This document shows, piece after piece, positions 49,515 to 59,874 of a stretch of 64,000 nt of DNA. The stretch is from Glo-17 sp964637835 (GTDB lineage: Bacteria > Krumholzibacteriota > Krumholzibacteriia > LZORAL124-64-63). The stretch's first letter is position 1. Each line of letters begins with the position of its first letter. The stretch is taken from the NCBI GenBank assembly GCA_964637835.1, contig CAZWYF010000013.1, forward strand, positions 16,337-80,336. The letters run 5' to 3'. The notes beneath the pieces are model-generated. The model was not told the origin of the DNA and searched no databases. It was given only the letters and a program-made list of their open reading frames with translations. A program made the position numbers and the translations under genes.

Positions 49515-51026
49515 CTACGGGGGGGCCTCCGGAGGAACCGAAGCATCGCCGGCGGCGACAGCCCGTGCCCGGCGGGCTCGCCCTTGAACCTGTGCCCACT
49601 TGCCCGGGGCCGTGGCCTTCATCAGCTCGTTCATCTGCCAACGCCAGAGCGCACCGTTGGTCTCCCGGGGCGGCTGGCGGCGCTTGGCCACCTTGACCGC
49701 CCGCTTCTTCGCCTTGCCATAGATCTGCTGCACCACCCCCGGCGGCAGACCACAGTGCAGCACCGCGTCCCAGCACGCTGCGAAGTTGCCCAGCTCCCCA
49801 TCCCGGAAATGCTCCGGCGTGCGGGGCGTCCCGCCCGGGCCACCCCGCCTGGCCTGGGTGGCGATGACGGTCTGCGTCGGGTAGAGCATCGTGAAGATCA
49901 CCCCGGCGACCTGCTCGGGGTCACCGGCCACCCCGAGCTGACTCCGGTCCGTTTCGCCCCTCTGGGGCGGGTCGGCTTCGGTCGGCTCCATCGGCTTCTC
50001 GGCTTCCGGTGGCGGATTGCGTTGCGGTGGCGGTGGCCCGCTCTGGTCGGCGTGATGGTCTTCGTCACCGTCTCCGGGCGGGCGGGAGGGGTCTGTGTTC
50101 CCGTCCCGGTCCGGAGTTGGGGGCTCTGCCCCGTCGCCGTTCGCGTTCTTGTCCCCGCCGTGGCCTTCTGCGCATGGCGGGCGATCCGAGTCGGCTTGTT
50201 TTTGTTTCTGTTCCTGTCTGCCGTTGCCGTTGGCCGACAGGCCGTTCTTGTTCCTGTTCCCGTTCCCGTTCCTGTTCCTGTTACAGTCCCCCCCCGGCTT
50301 TCCGGCGGACGACGGTCGCTCGCCGGCCGCTCGCCGGCCGCCGGCCGTCCTGTGACCGTCGTCCGCCGGTCGCTCGCCGGATTGCGGCCGCCCTTCGCCG
50401 GCCGCCGGCCGGTCTGTGACCGTCGCGTGACCGTCGTCCGCCGGTCGCTCGCCGGATTGCGGCCGCCCTTCGCCGGAATGCGGCCGGTCTGCGGCGGAAT
50501 CGGCCTGTTCTGCGTCCGCATCCTGCGATTCTTCGCTCGCATCCTCATCTTTCTCGCCCGATTCCTGCTCTTCTTCCCCGGACTCGGCCGGGAACCGCTC
50601 GGCCGGGACATCCTTCACCACCGCCTTTTCGAAGTCCGGCGGCGCGACCTGCTCCATCAGTTGCACCTGGTCGAGCGCCTTGAAGGCTTTCTTCAGCAGG
50701 GTCTGGTCGGGGATCCCCAGCAGGATCGCCATCTCCGACCAGCTCGGCGGCCGGTATCCCCACGTCAGGACGAACCCGCGCAGGGCGACGCTCTGGTTGG
50801 AGGTGAACCGCAGCACCTCGCTGTAGACACCGAGGTAGGCAAGGCCATCCTTCATGGCCTTGATTGCCTGGAGCTTGCGGGCGTGCTGCTGTTGCTGGGG
50901 TTCGTTGGCCGCCCCGGTCAGGAGCTTCACAAACGGAAGCGGGGAGCTTCGCCCCTTCCGCTGGGCTTCCCCGGGCTCGAAGAGCCCCCGGTATTCCACG
51001 ACGTGCCAGACATTACGTTTCGCCAT
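49515..51026 (-). CDS. Replication-type winged-helix protein, second copy
   Basis: Same protein as 10548-12059. Even the low-complexity linker has the same length here, which argues for a very recent duplication or an assembly artefact. Confidence 0.6.
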   Translation of the reverse strand: MAKRNVWHVVEYRGLFEPGEAQRKGRSSPLPFVKLLTGAANEPQQQQHARKLQAIKAMKDGLAYLGVYSEVLRFTSNQSVALRGFVLTWGYRPPSWSEMAILLGIPDQTLLKKAFKALDQVQLMEQVAPPDFEKAVVKDVPAERFPAESGEEEQESGEKDEDASEESQDADAEQADSAADRPHSGEGRPQSGERPADDGHATVTDRPAAGEGRPQSGERPADDGHRTAGGRRAAGERPSSAGKPGGDCNRNRNGNGNRNKNGLSANGNGRQEQKQKQADSDRPPCAEGHGGDKNANGDGAEPPTPDRDGNTDPSRPPGDGDEDHHADQSGPPPPQRNPPPEAEKPMEPTEADPPQRGETDRSQLGVAGDPEQVAGVIFTMLYPTQTVIATQARRGGPGGTPRTPEHFRDGELGNFAACWDAVLHCGLPPGVVQQIYGKAKKRAVKVAKRRQPPRETNGALWRWQMNELMKATAPGKWAQVQGRARRARAVAAGDASVPPEAPP

Positions 51027-51201
51027 CCGTAGCCTCGTTTTCCTTCTTCGTTCCTTCGATCGCCCGCAGAGTCTGCCGGGCGTACCACACGGGGCAGTGC
51101 CCCTTTGTTTCGATGACCCGCCGGGCCAGGTCGGCCGACAGCCGCATGGCCTTGCCCCGTCGCCGCCGACGCCGCCATGCCCGGGCGAGTCGTCGGATCA
51201 T
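51013..51201 (-). CDS. Small basic protein, second copy
   Basis: Same protein as 12046-12234. Confidence 0.6.
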   Translation of the reverse strand: MIRRLARAWRRRRRRGKAMRLSADLARRVIETKGHCPVWYARQTLRAIEGTKKENEATDGET

Positions 51202-51509
51202 TCCTCGCGACTCCCGTCCGGGTGAACCACGGGAAGATCTTCAAGCGATTGCCCCGGATTGAGCGTGGGGATCTCGTCGAATGTCTCCCCGCGATGCATG
51301 TCGAACGCCGGCTCATCGCAGATTTTCAGCACGTCTATCACCGCCTTAATCTGCCGTTCGTGTTTGAGCGTCGGCCACGCCCCGCTGATCAGCACGCCGT
51401 TTCGGCTGGCGGAGATCTCGGCGTTGTCGTAGCCAGGCGGATCGACCAGCCTGTGGCGGATCACCACACCGTCCATAATCGTGTGCACCTTGTAGGTCCG
51501 GAACGTCAT
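51198..51509 (-). CDS. Small protein, second copy
   Basis: Same protein as 12231-12542. Confidence 0.65.
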   Translation of the reverse strand: MTFRTYKVHTIMDGVVIRHRLVDPPGYDNAEISASRNGVLISGAWPTLKHERQIKAVIDVLKICDEPAFDMHRGETFDEIPTLNPGQSLEDLPVVHPDGSREE

Positions 51510-51700
51510 GCCGTGGCCTCCTGGGGCTGGTAGTTCGCGGCCCGGAGGAATCTCTCCAGGCACAGCCCGGTGCAGAGATGCTTGTACTCGCCGTCATGGC
51601 AAACGGTGGTCCAGCCCGCTTCGCAAAGCTGGTCGAGGATCTTCCCGGTCGGCTCGATGTCCATGCTGCCACCACACCAGTCGCACTCGTAAATGATCAT
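51506..51700 (-). CDS. Small cysteine-rich protein, second copy
   Basis: Same protein as 12539-12733. Confidence 0.65.
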   Translation of the reverse strand: MIIYECDWCGGSMDIEPTGKILDQLCEAGWTTVCHDGEYKHLCTGLCLERFLRAANYQPQEATA

Positions 51701-52554
51701 GCCGATTTTCCTTCCGCCTCATCCTTCCACGGCTCGAAGAGTTCGCGCGTCAGTGTCCGGGCCGCCGATCGGCCGTCCGACACGTTGAAGTAGATCTGCG
51801 GGGTGCTCACCACGCGGTCGACCAGAACCTGCTTGACGATCGTCGCGGCCGACAGCGCCGCCAGTGCGTTCACGCCGAATCCCTGCTGGGCGAACGGCTG
51901 ATCGGCACAGCTCGCCCGGCCCTTCGTTCGGCGAGCTTTGAGCACCTTCGGGTTCATGGCGGCGATGTTCGGCAGGGAGATCACCGCCTTGCCCCGCGGC
52001 CACTGGCGCCACTGTCGTCCCAGCCGTTGGCCGTCGTGGGTGGTGCCCAGCACGGCCTGGCCGTGGCGGAGCTCGTTGCCCACGTCCAGCCACAGCCCGA
52101 CGGGTATTGCCTCGGCGATCATCCGGCGGCTGGTCAATGTGTCGGTAGCGGTGACGGTCAGGCCGATCATCGCCATCCAGGCGATCTCGGCGCGAGTCAG
52201 GTGCCGCGCCCGGGCCGCGGCGGCGATCCCGAACTGCCCGGCCAGGCGCAGGGCGACGGCCTCGGCCTTATTGAGACCGACCTCCCACGGGAAGAAATTC
52301 TGGCGGCCGATGTTCCGCTGCTCGACGACGTCGCCGTCCCACAGCTCCAGCTCGACGTTCAGCCGGTACCCGGCGATCATCCGCCCGAGATGCTCGGCCA
52401 GGATCGCCCCGGTCCCCCCGCAGCCGACCAGTCGCACGCGGGAGACCCTCGGCGGGGCGTAGACTCTCGCGGCGACCTTCGCCGGCATCAACGGGCAACG
52501 GTCGCACTTGGTCCGCCGGCGACGTTTGGATTTCTTCTGCGAGGTTGCGGCCAT
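51697..52554 (-). CDS. PRTRC ThiF-family protein, second copy
   Basis: Same protein as 12730-13587. Confidence 0.88.
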   Translation of the reverse strand: MAATSQKKSKRRRRTKCDRCPLMPAKVAARVYAPPRVSRVRLVGCGGTGAILAEHLGRMIAGYRLNVELELWDGDVVEQRNIGRQNFFPWEVGLNKAEAVALRLAGQFGIAAAARARHLTRAEIAWMAMIGLTVTATDTLTSRRMIAEAIPVGLWLDVGNELRHGQAVLGTTHDGQRLGRQWRQWPRGKAVISLPNIAAMNPKVLKARRTKGRASCADQPFAQQGFGVNALAALSAATIVKQVLVDRVVSTPQIYFNVSDGRSAARTLTRELFEPWKDEAEGKSA

Positions 52555-53357
52555 CAGACAACCCCCTTGAGCATCTCGCCGGCCGTGCCCAGACGCTGAA
52601 GCGCCTGCAGGGGTACGCGCCCCTTGGTCTTGCGGTAGGCGTCGAAGATGTTTCGGTAGCCGCTCAACCCCCCGCCGAGGTGGTCGGTGAACAGTGTTTT
52701 GATGAAGCCATGCTCGAAGACCAGCGCCGGCGTCAGGCCTTCCCATTCGTCATGGTCGAGCGACACCGACCCCATGCAGACCCGGCCGGTTTCGTAGCAG
52801 TTCGGGAGGGGCGCCGCGTACAGCGGCGTGTCGGCCGTCGGCCGCACGGTTCGGGAGGCGTAGGCCATCACCTTCTGCACACGCTTCCAGCGGACCGCCC
52901 CGGCGTCGGTGAGCTGACCGCTCAGCTCGAAGACCAGGTTCGGCAGCAGCAGCCGGAAGCGTCGGTTCCGGCTGCCGATCTCGCATCGGATGGTGGCCTT
53001 GCCTCTCCGGCGGATGGCCACCGCGTGGACCTCTCCGTTGGCGTCGAAACCGGTGGCCAGCGTGTCCGGCCAGGCGGGCACGTAGCGTGTCGCCCCCGCC
53101 ATGCCCGCCTCGCGGAAGATCTCCACCACGTCGATCGGGTCGACGTACCGCACGTCCTTCGCCTTGCCCCACCGGGTCAGGACCAGGGCGTGCTCATAGA
53201 CGTCGATGCTGGCCAGCAGCTCCTGGCGGGGCAGCTCCGCCGCCGGAGAGGTCTTGCCCTTGGCCGTCTTCCGCTTGCGACCCTTGCGGACCTTCCGCGG
53301 CTTCCGCCGGGCCAGCTCCCGGTTGTGCAGAACGCACATCGTTTCTAGATCCCACAT
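52554..53357 (-). CDS. PRTRC protein B, second copy
   Basis: Same protein as 13587-14390. Confidence 0.8.
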   Translation of the reverse strand: MWDLETMCVLHNRELARRKPRKVRKGRKRKTAKGKTSPAAELPRQELLASIDVYEHALVLTRWGKAKDVRYVDPIDVVEIFREAGMAGATRYVPAWPDTLATGFDANGEVHAVAIRRRGKATIRCEIGSRNRRFRLLLPNLVFELSGQLTDAGAVRWKRVQKVMAYASRTVRPTADTPLYAAPLPNCYETGRVCMGSVSLDHDEWEGLTPALVFEHGFIKTLFTDHLGGGLSGYRNIFDAYRKTKGRVPLQALQRLGTAGEMLKGVV

Positions 53358-54412
53358 GGCGTATCCCCTCCCACGCGGAGCAGATCCTCGATCAGGCGAT
53401 GCCAGAACCTGCTCGGCGCATCCTGATCCACCTGCCTCACGAGCTGGTCGGTGTAACGTCGGACGTGTGCCACCTCGCGGCAGAGCTGCACGAACCGGCC
53501 AACCTCCTCGCCGCTGGTCAGCGGAAAGGTCATATCACACAGTTGGTCGCCATACAGGGCCAGATAGCCGAAGGAGCATTCGGCCATGGCCTGCAGCGCC
53601 GCCGGCCACGGGCGACGGAGTTTGTCGCGGTGCTGGCCGGCGACCACGTCGGCCAGCACCTCGGTTGCCCGGTCGATGAGGCGGCGGGGCGCCAGGGACT
53701 GGCGCAGCTTTACCCGCCCCTGATGCACCGTGAAGCTCAGGGCGCTTTCAGGAAACGCCGGCACTCGGCCGTTGCCGTGCATGGCCATGTGCAGGTCGCC
53801 GAGGAAGCTGATCACCGTGTGTTCGTCGGACCCTTCCCACTCGTGATAGTCGTACACCGGCAGGCATCCGTTGGCCGGGTCGAACCATTCGCCTGTCTCA
53901 TAGGCCCATTGCTGCTGCGGAAAGTAGATACCCTCGGGGAATCCCATCTGCTCCAGCACGTCCACCAGGTACGCCAGCACCGGCCAGGGGGTCTCCGTCA
54001 AGGCATGGTCAATGTCGACGTCGATTCCCTGGTCGGTCATCCACTCATGCGACGCCCGGGCCAGCACGCCCAGGTGCAGGTGCTCTTCCTCACCGCCGCA
54101 TGCCGGGCCTTTCGGCCGTTTCTTCGGGTCGGGGATCTGGGAGAAGAGCACCGGCCGCCGGCAGGGTCGTCCGGTCTGCCCGTCGAGCTGCGCCGTGTAC
54201 CGCTGCCCGAAAGACCAGCCCTCGAGGTTCCCGCCCCACATAGGGCTGTACTCGTCGTTCGGCCCGGGTGAACTCGCGTATGGTGTCGGGTTTTCGATCA
54301 GCTCCCGAAGCGTCAGCGGGATCCCCGCCGAGTCCGGCAGGCCCTCATCGTACGGCTTCAGGTCCGACCGCCGCCGGTCAATGGCCTCCGCGATGGCTGC
54401 TCCGAGGCTCAT
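53345..54412 (-). CDS. Probable PRTRC protein F, second copy
   Basis: Same protein as 14378-15445. Confidence 0.55.
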   Translation of the reverse strand: MSLGAAIAEAIDRRRSDLKPYDEGLPDSAGIPLTLRELIENPTPYASSPGPNDEYSPMWGGNLEGWSFGQRYTAQLDGQTGRPCRRPVLFSQIPDPKKRPKGPACGGEEEHLHLGVLARASHEWMTDQGIDVDIDHALTETPWPVLAYLVDVLEQMGFPEGIYFPQQQWAYETGEWFDPANGCLPVYDYHEWEGSDEHTVISFLGDLHMAMHGNGRVPAFPESALSFTVHQGRVKLRQSLAPRRLIDRATEVLADVVAGQHRDKLRRPWPAALQAMAECSFGYLALYGDQLCDMTFPLTSGEEVGRFVQLCREVAHVRRYTDQLVRQVDQDAPSRFWHRLIEDLLRVGGDTPCGI

Positions 54413-54801
54413 GCGGCCTCTCCCTGCTCGGCCGTATAGCACGTTGCGCACAGCCAAACGCCTTCGAGGTCTATCGACATCATCTCGCCGTCGGCCCATC
54501 GTCCGCACGCCTCGCACCGCTCATAGCCGCCCAGCCGCGAGGCCTCGGCCCCATGGCCTGGGCCATCCTCGGCTACCTGACGGGTCGCCCGGACGAACCC
54601 AACCACGGCCAGCCCTTCGAACAGCAGGTACTGCCCCGCGAGGCCCCATGCTCCGATAGCGAATCCGAACGCGACCCACAGGCCGTTGCCGACCATCCAG
54701 GCGACGAAACCCATTGCCCGGCGATCCGCTCGAGGGCTGGTCACCAGGGCGGCTCCCGCGATGGCCAGGAACATGGCCGGATATTGGAGGGCCCACATCA
54801 T
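54409..54801 (-). CDS. Membrane zinc-ribbon protein of the PRTRC region, second copy
   Basis: Same protein as 15442-15834. Confidence 0.65.
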   Translation of the reverse strand: MMWALQYPAMFLAIAGAALVTSPRADRRAMGFVAWMVGNGLWVAFGFAIGAWGLAGQYLLFEGLAVVGFVRATRQVAEDGPGHGAEASRLGGYERCEACGRWADGEMMSIDLEGVWLCATCYTAEQGEAA

Positions 54802-55061
54802 GCGGTCTCCACGTCACGCCCGGCCGGATGGTTCGGACGCTCCAGCTCCGCCACCACCTCGTCAACCGTCCCCACCACATCCAGCACCGGGCCTTGGGCC
54901 ACATACACGCTGCACCAGGCGCGGCGAAGGCCCATATCCACGTCCACGCCTCCGACTCGAACCGCCAGCACGCTGCAGGGGCGGACGGCCATCGAGCCGA
55001 CATGCCGGTGCCCGCCTTGCGGATCCCTCAGTTTCAGTGTCACGAAGTCCATGCCGAGCAT
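54798..55061 (-). CDS. Small PRTRC-region protein, second copy
   Basis: Same protein as 15831-16094. Confidence 0.6.
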   Translation of the reverse strand: MLGMDFVTLKLRDPQGGHRHVGSMAVRPCSVLAVRVGGVDVDMGLRRAWCSVYVAQGPVLDVVGTVDEVVAELERPNHPAGRDVETA

Positions 55062-55064
55062 TGC

Positions 55065-55295
55065 TCACCCATTCCTTCCGCATAGGATATTCAGTGCATT
55101 CTCTTCGATGCTCAGGATTTTCCCGGCGATCTCTTCGCCACTCCCAAGGACCGCGTATCGCTCGCCGCCGGCCGGCACCACGGTGCAGTGACGTTCCAGC
55201 CCGGGGGCCGGTCCGCCGTCCACCACGTGCATGACGGTATAGGGGTTCGCGTGCAGCGTCCCGCCATCCTTGAGTGTCAACTCGATCGAAACCAT
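55065..55295 (-). CDS. Small PRTRC-region protein, second copy
   Basis: Same protein as 16098-16328. Confidence 0.6.
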   Translation of the reverse strand: MVSIELTLKDGGTLHANPYTVMHVVDGGPAPGLERHCTVVPAGGERYAVLGSGEEIAGKILSIEENALNILCGRNG

Positions 55296-55296
55296 C

Positions 55297-55464
55297 TCAG
55301 CCCTTCTTTCCGTAGGAGACATTGACCTTCCAGTCCGACCCGTCCTTGGTGAGCTTGGCGTTGCTCATCTCGGGGTTGGCCGCCTTGAGACTCTCGAAGA
55401 CGTCCTTGGCATCCGCCCCCTCGGGGACCGGGTACTCCGTCTTGCCATGCTTGATCACCGCCAT
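55297..55464 (-). CDS. PRTRC protein C-like, second copy
   Basis: Same 55-residue protein as 16330-16497. Confidence 0.7.
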   Translation of the reverse strand: MAVIKHGKTEYPVPEGADAKDVFESLKAANPEMSNAKLTKDGSDWKVNVSYGKKG

Positions 55465-56861
55465 CACTTTCCGCCTTTCTTGCTCTCGCTGACATTCTTG
55501 GCCTTCTTCGCCTGCGCCTTGGCTGCCATGTCCACCGCCTCGGCCAGGCCCGGGATCGCCCGGATATCCACTACGTCAGGCAGCACCGTGGTCTGGTCGC
55601 CCACACGCACGGTCACCACGGCCTTCTTGATACAGGCCCCGTTCCGCTTGGACCCGTGGAGCTTGCCGCTGACGGCGATGACCGTCTTCACTGGCCGGAG
55701 GGTGTCCTGCAGCTCCACTCCGCCGTCCTCGCCCGACGAGGCTGCACGCTTCTCGTCTTCGGTTTTCTGGACGGGGTTGGGAATGTTTTTGGGGTTGGGC
55801 TTGTCGTGGGCGTCGGTGCCCGCTGTGCCGTCCTCGCCCGCCTGCGCAGTGGCCTTCGATGCGGTCACCAGCCCGGCCTCGGTCCAGAGCGTCTCCAGTG
55901 CGTCCTCGATCTTGGCCCGTCCGGAGGTGCCCAGCCCCTTGATGTCCGTGGCCCAGTGGGCGCCCTTCTTGTTTTGCCAGGCCTGCAGTTCGCGGACCGT
56001 GGTGATGGCCGGGTCGTGCTCGCGGAGGGCCGTCTCCACGATGACCGGCACACCCAGCTCCCAGATCTCCGTATCCAGGGCCTTCTGCTCAAGCTCTTCG
56101 CGGCGGGGCGTCTCGTCGTCGCCGGCGTCCGGTTCCCTCGGCGCGTCCCCCGTGGCGAACGGAAGTTCCCCGCCGATCTCGGCGTTCACCATCGCCCGGA
56201 CCTGCTCTTCGGTGGCCACCGGCCCGTCGATCGGCGCCACCTTCCGGGCCATGGACTCGCGCCGCCCTTCCGGCAGCTTCAGCAGCAGCCTCGCCTGGTG
56301 GATCGGCAGTGCGTTGCGGGCGCGAATCATCATCGTCTGGACCTCTGCGGGGAGTTCCAGCAGGCTCCGCAGCCGCCGGACGGTGTCGGTGGAGCAGTGT
56401 TCCTCGGCGGCAATCTGCGCATCGGTGAGCCCCAGGTCGGTCAGCTTCTCCAGGCTCGCGGCCCGCTCGATCACGTTCAGCGGTTCGCGCAGGCCGTTCT
56501 CCGCCCGCACGATCCGGTGGATCTGCAGCGGCGTGAGGTCCTCGTAGACCTTGCACTCGATCAGACGGCTCTCGCCGTCGTCCCGGGAGAGCAGGGCCCG
56601 CAGACGTCGCTCACCGGCGACCAGCTCGTAGCGGCCCCGGACCTCATTGACGATCACCTCGTTGACCTGCCCCAGCTCGGCCATGCTCTCGCCGAGTTGC
56701 AGCAGGGGCTGATCGTCGAAGATGCAACGGTCGTTGCGGCCGTCGACGACGGTGATCTCCCCGGCCGGCAGGTGGGCGTGTTTCGCCGTCGGCAGCTTCT
56801 CGACGGGCGCTTTGTTGCGGATGTCCTGGTCCGGTGTGGTTTCAGCCTGCGTTGCGTTCAC
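55464..56861 (-). CDS. PRTRC-associated ParB-like protein, second copy
   Basis: Same protein as 16497-17894, GTG start. Confidence 0.88.
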   Translation of the reverse strand: MNATQAETTPDQDIRNKAPVEKLPTAKHAHLPAGEITVVDGRNDRCIFDDQPLLQLGESMAELGQVNEVIVNEVRGRYELVAGERRLRALLSRDDGESRLIECKVYEDLTPLQIHRIVRAENGLREPLNVIERAASLEKLTDLGLTDAQIAAEEHCSTDTVRRLRSLLELPAEVQTMMIRARNALPIHQARLLLKLPEGRRESMARKVAPIDGPVATEEQVRAMVNAEIGGELPFATGDAPREPDAGDDETPRREELEQKALDTEIWELGVPVIVETALREHDPAITTVRELQAWQNKKGAHWATDIKGLGTSGRAKIEDALETLWTEAGLVTASKATAQAGEDGTAGTDAHDKPNPKNIPNPVQKTEDEKRAASSGEDGGVELQDTLRPVKTVIAVSGKLHGSKRNGACIKKAVVTVRVGDQTTVLPDVVDIRAIPGLAEAVDMAAKAQAKKAKNVSESKKGGK

Positions 56862-57588
56862 GTTCGTTTTCTCCTGTCCTGGTGTCTGTCTGATCGATGT
56901 CCAGCTTCTCCATGCAGTGCACGACTCGCTGGTGTGTTTTGGTGTACGCGCCCCATTGGCCCCATACCTCGACGAATTCCTCGATATCGTGCTTGCGGAT
57001 CCGGTAGACCAGCGGCTGCTCGCCATAGGCCTCCGTGCCGGGCTTGGCCTTGCCCTTGCGTTTGCGGTAACGGACCAGGGTCTTGCCTTCGCCCATGTCG
57101 CACGAGTCGATATGGTCCTCTCCCAGGCGATTCACGAACGCCTGTACCTTGCCCTCGGCGAGAATCGTCCCGCCGATGGTCACCCCGCAGTGGGTAAGCT
57201 CGTGGTCCAGCAGGGCCGCCTTCTGACGGTCGGAGAGATCGGGCCATTGGTCGATGTTCAGCTCGACGAGGAAGTCCACACAGGGCTGGCTGCCCGCATT
57301 GCTGAGGAACTGCAGCAGGTTGTTGGCCTTTCGGGCCTTGCCGAGTTCGAGGCGGCCGTCGCCGTCGGCCTTCTTGCCGGACACCATCAGCAACAGGACC
57401 TGGGCCTCGCGCAGGTGACCGTGACGATCGAAGCGATCGATCAGGTTCTGGGCGAGTTCGCGGACAGCCGGCACGGCCAGTTCCATGGCCTTATCGCCCT
57501 GCTCCCATCGCCACCCAGGCAGATGCACCGGGACCGGGAAGTTCTTCGCCTCGCACTCGGCGAATAATCCGTCGATGAAGTCATTCAT
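56842..57588 (-). CDS. Putative phage metallopeptidase, second copy
   Basis: Same protein as 17875-18621. Confidence 0.82.
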   Translation of the reverse strand: MNDFIDGLFAECEAKNFPVPVHLPGWRWEQGDKAMELAVPAVRELAQNLIDRFDRHGHLREAQVLLLMVSGKKADGDGRLELGKARKANNLLQFLSNAGSQPCVDFLVELNIDQWPDLSDRQKAALLDHELTHCGVTIGGTILAEGKVQAFVNRLGEDHIDSCDMGEGKTLVRYRKRKGKAKPGTEAYGEQPLVYRIRKHDIEEFVEVWGQWGAYTKTHQRVVHCMEKLDIDQTDTRTGENERERNAG

Positions 57589-57869
57589 CAATGCGCTCCC
57601 TTCGTGCTCGGGGAAGTCTGCGAGCCTGCAGCCGCCAGCCCCTTTTCCGTCAGGCACCAGTGCCAGCACATCGTGTCTCCGATCCGGCTTTCGGGTACCC
57701 GGGCGATCAGCCCCCGGCGGATCAAGCCCTGCATCGTCCGAAACGGCACGCGGTCTCGGAGGGATCCCATCGACAGCAGCCTCGCGTCGCCCAGGCCCGA
57801 TCCGATCACCGTCGCCCCGCGATTCATGATTCGCAGATAGGCCAGCATGTTGGCCGTCGGTCTTTTCAT
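57588..57869 (-). CDS. Small winged-helix-like protein, second copy
   Basis: Same protein as 18621-18902. Confidence 0.6.
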   Translation of the reverse strand: MKRPTANMLAYLRIMNRGATVIGSGLGDARLLSMGSLRDRVPFRTMQGLIRRGLIARVPESRIGDTMCWHWCLTEKGLAAAGSQTSPSTKGAH

Positions 57870-58105
57870 CGCTGACCGCCCTTCACCAGGTCCGCATCGT
57901 CGAGGTCCACTGCCTCGCAGAACGCCGCCAGCAGCTGCACGTTCGGCAGGATCAGCCCGGTGGCGAGTTTGTCGGCGATCTCCGCGTTATGCGGCGGCCG
58001 CGCCATTGCCCGGGCGGTCTGCGCCAGCACGCGGATTCGCGCGACAACTTCACGTTCCATCTCATCCCAGTTGGCCTTCGCCAGTTGTGCCATGGTCGTT
58101 CTCAT
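57866..58105 (-). CDS. Small protein, second copy
   Basis: Same protein as 18899-19138. Confidence 0.55.
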   Translation of the reverse strand: MRTTMAQLAKANWDEMEREVVARIRVLAQTARAMARPPHNAEIADKLATGLILPNVQLLAAFCEAVDLDDADLVKGGQR

Positions 58106-58172
58106 GGGCGTGTTCAAATCCTTCCCGTTTGGTTCTTCGTGCTCTCTGTGGCAGATGTGTTCAGGGGGCAAT

Positions 58173-58592
58173 TCATATCGCGCCCTCCTCCAGTTCGTCG
58201 TATTGCGGATTCGCCAGGCCCTCGGGCGTGGCCCTCTGCCAGCGGCGTTTGCGACGGGCCCGATCGAGCATGTCGGAGTCTGCCAGCATCTCCGCCGTAG
58301 CGGCGATTGCCTCGCGGGTCGCCGCGGCGGGGATCCGTCCACAGCCCCCGACGGCCGAAAGCCCGCTGGCCAGCTCGTACAGGTCACACACCGTCCAGCC
58401 GTCGTCATACGACACGGCGACGGCGACGAAACGCCAGTCGTCCGGGGCGGTGGGGATATCGACCACGATCCCAGTGCGCACGTCTCCACCCTGTTTGGGA
58501 TCGAGACGAAATGTGACTCCCTCGCCCGCTTCGGGCAGCCGCGTTCCGCTCGGCAGGCGACGCGACGGGCGGGGGATATGTCGGCGGGGCAT
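58173..58592 (-). CDS. Small protein, second copy
   Basis: Same protein as 19206-19625. Confidence 0.6.
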   Translation of the reverse strand: MPRRHIPRPSRRLPSGTRLPEAGEGVTFRLDPKQGGDVRTGIVVDIPTAPDDWRFVAVAVSYDDGWTVCDLYELASGLSAVGGCGRIPAAATREAIAATAEMLADSDMLDRARRKRRWQRATPEGLANPQYDELEEGAI

Positions 58593-58594
58593 GA

Positions 58595-59071
58595 TCACGA
58601 GGCACCCCCTCTGCTCTCTTTGTGCCCTCTGTGGCCACGCTGTTTCTGCAACGCCCGCCAGGCGTCGCTTTCGACAATCGGGTCGGCCCAGGCGACGCCG
58701 TCGGCGTCCACTCTCAACTGCCAGAACGCCTCCTGCCCGGCGATCAGCCGCGGGCCGTCGGCGCCGTGCTCGATCGGCTGCAGCATGCTTCCGTCGGGCC
58801 ACACGTAGCACGCCGGCAGTGTGGTTCCGGGCCCCGGCGACTGTCCCACGCAGCCTCCCCCGTTGGGCGTCCACGCCGTGCATCGCTCGCAGGCCCGGGC
58901 GATGGGGATTCGCCGCAACCGGGCGTGTGGCGGGGTAACCGTGAACCGTGGCTGGAACGCCATCTGGTGGACCGTGGCTTCGGCCCGGGGCGTTCCGGGG
59001 ACCGGGGGTTTGCGTCGGCCGTAGAACTCCCTTGCATCCTGGCCCGGCGTGGTGGCGGTCTGCTGACTCAT
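58595..59071 (-). CDS. Cysteine-containing protein, second copy
   Basis: Same protein as 19628-20104. Confidence 0.6.
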   Translation of the reverse strand: MSQQTATTPGQDAREFYGRRKPPVPGTPRAEATVHQMAFQPRFTVTPPHARLRRIPIARACERCTAWTPNGGGCVGQSPGPGTTLPACYVWPDGSMLQPIEHGADGPRLIAGQEAFWQLRVDADGVAWADPIVESDAWRALQKQRGHRGHKESRGGAS

Positions 59072-59355
59072 GCCCGCCCCCCTGCGTTCTCGGCGGATTC
59101 CGCCGGCGGGGCTTCGCTGACCACCGATGGGGCCCAGTCGCTGTTCCACCGCAGGATACTCAGCTCGGTGCTCCCGCCTTCCGGCAGGCCCACTTCCACC
59201 AGGGTCTGTCTCATCGCCATCAGGCCCACTTCCACCAGGGTATGTCTCATCGCCAGCAGGATCCACACCGACCCGTCGGCGAACGTGAATCGCGTGCCGA
59301 CGGGCGTCCGGGCGTGGATGTATCCCGGGCGTCGTCCGTGGATCACCGCCGACAC
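59068..59355 (-). CDS. Small protein with tandem duplication, second copy
   Basis: Same protein as 20101-20388; the 36-bp repeat has two units here too. Confidence 0.55.
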   Translation of the reverse strand: MSAVIHGRRPGYIHARTPVGTRFTFADGSVWILLAMRHTLVEVGLMAMRQTLVEVGLPEGGSTELSILRWNSDWAPSVVSEAPPAESAENAGGRA

Positions 59356-59672
59356 GGGGCACCGTCCCTGGCCGCCAACTTCCGGCCTTTGCTTTCGTCG
59401 ATCTCATCGGGGGCGATGAAGCCGCCATCGCGGCGGGGCACCATCACCGGCAAGGGCGTCTCGGCCCCCGGCCGGGCGTCCCATTGCACCTCGACGCTGT
59501 CGGATCGGTCGCATCGCCGCACGCTCACGACCACGACGGTGCAGACGGCGACGATGGCCACAATGCACCACGCCAGGTCATGCCAGATCGTGCGCCGCCA
59601 TCGTGAGGGGGGGCGGCCTGTGCGGTACGATCCCCCGGGGACGTGGTTCCATCCTTCTCGGTGCTCGGACAT
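59343..59672 (-). CDS. Single-span membrane protein, second copy
   Basis: Same protein as 20376-20705. Confidence 0.65.
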   Translation of the reverse strand: MSEHREGWNHVPGGSYRTGRPPSRWRRTIWHDLAWCIVAIVAVCTVVVVSVRRCDRSDSVEVQWDARPGAETPLPVMVPRRDGGFIAPDEIDESKGRKLAARDGAPCRR

Positions 59673-59874
59673 GCCGGGCTCCTTCCCGTCATGGGGCGAC
59701 GGCCGGCGGAGACCGTCGCCCCTCGCCTGGTGCTCCTGGCTCCCCGGCCGCCGTCCGCCCGGCTGCCGGATCTTCGCCCGCTCGCGTGGGGGTATTCCGT
59801 GTCCTGCGTTGCGTTGTTGCGGGAGGCCGTCGGGGTTGCGTGGCGTGCGATTCCGGTCGACCTCCCGCTGTGGT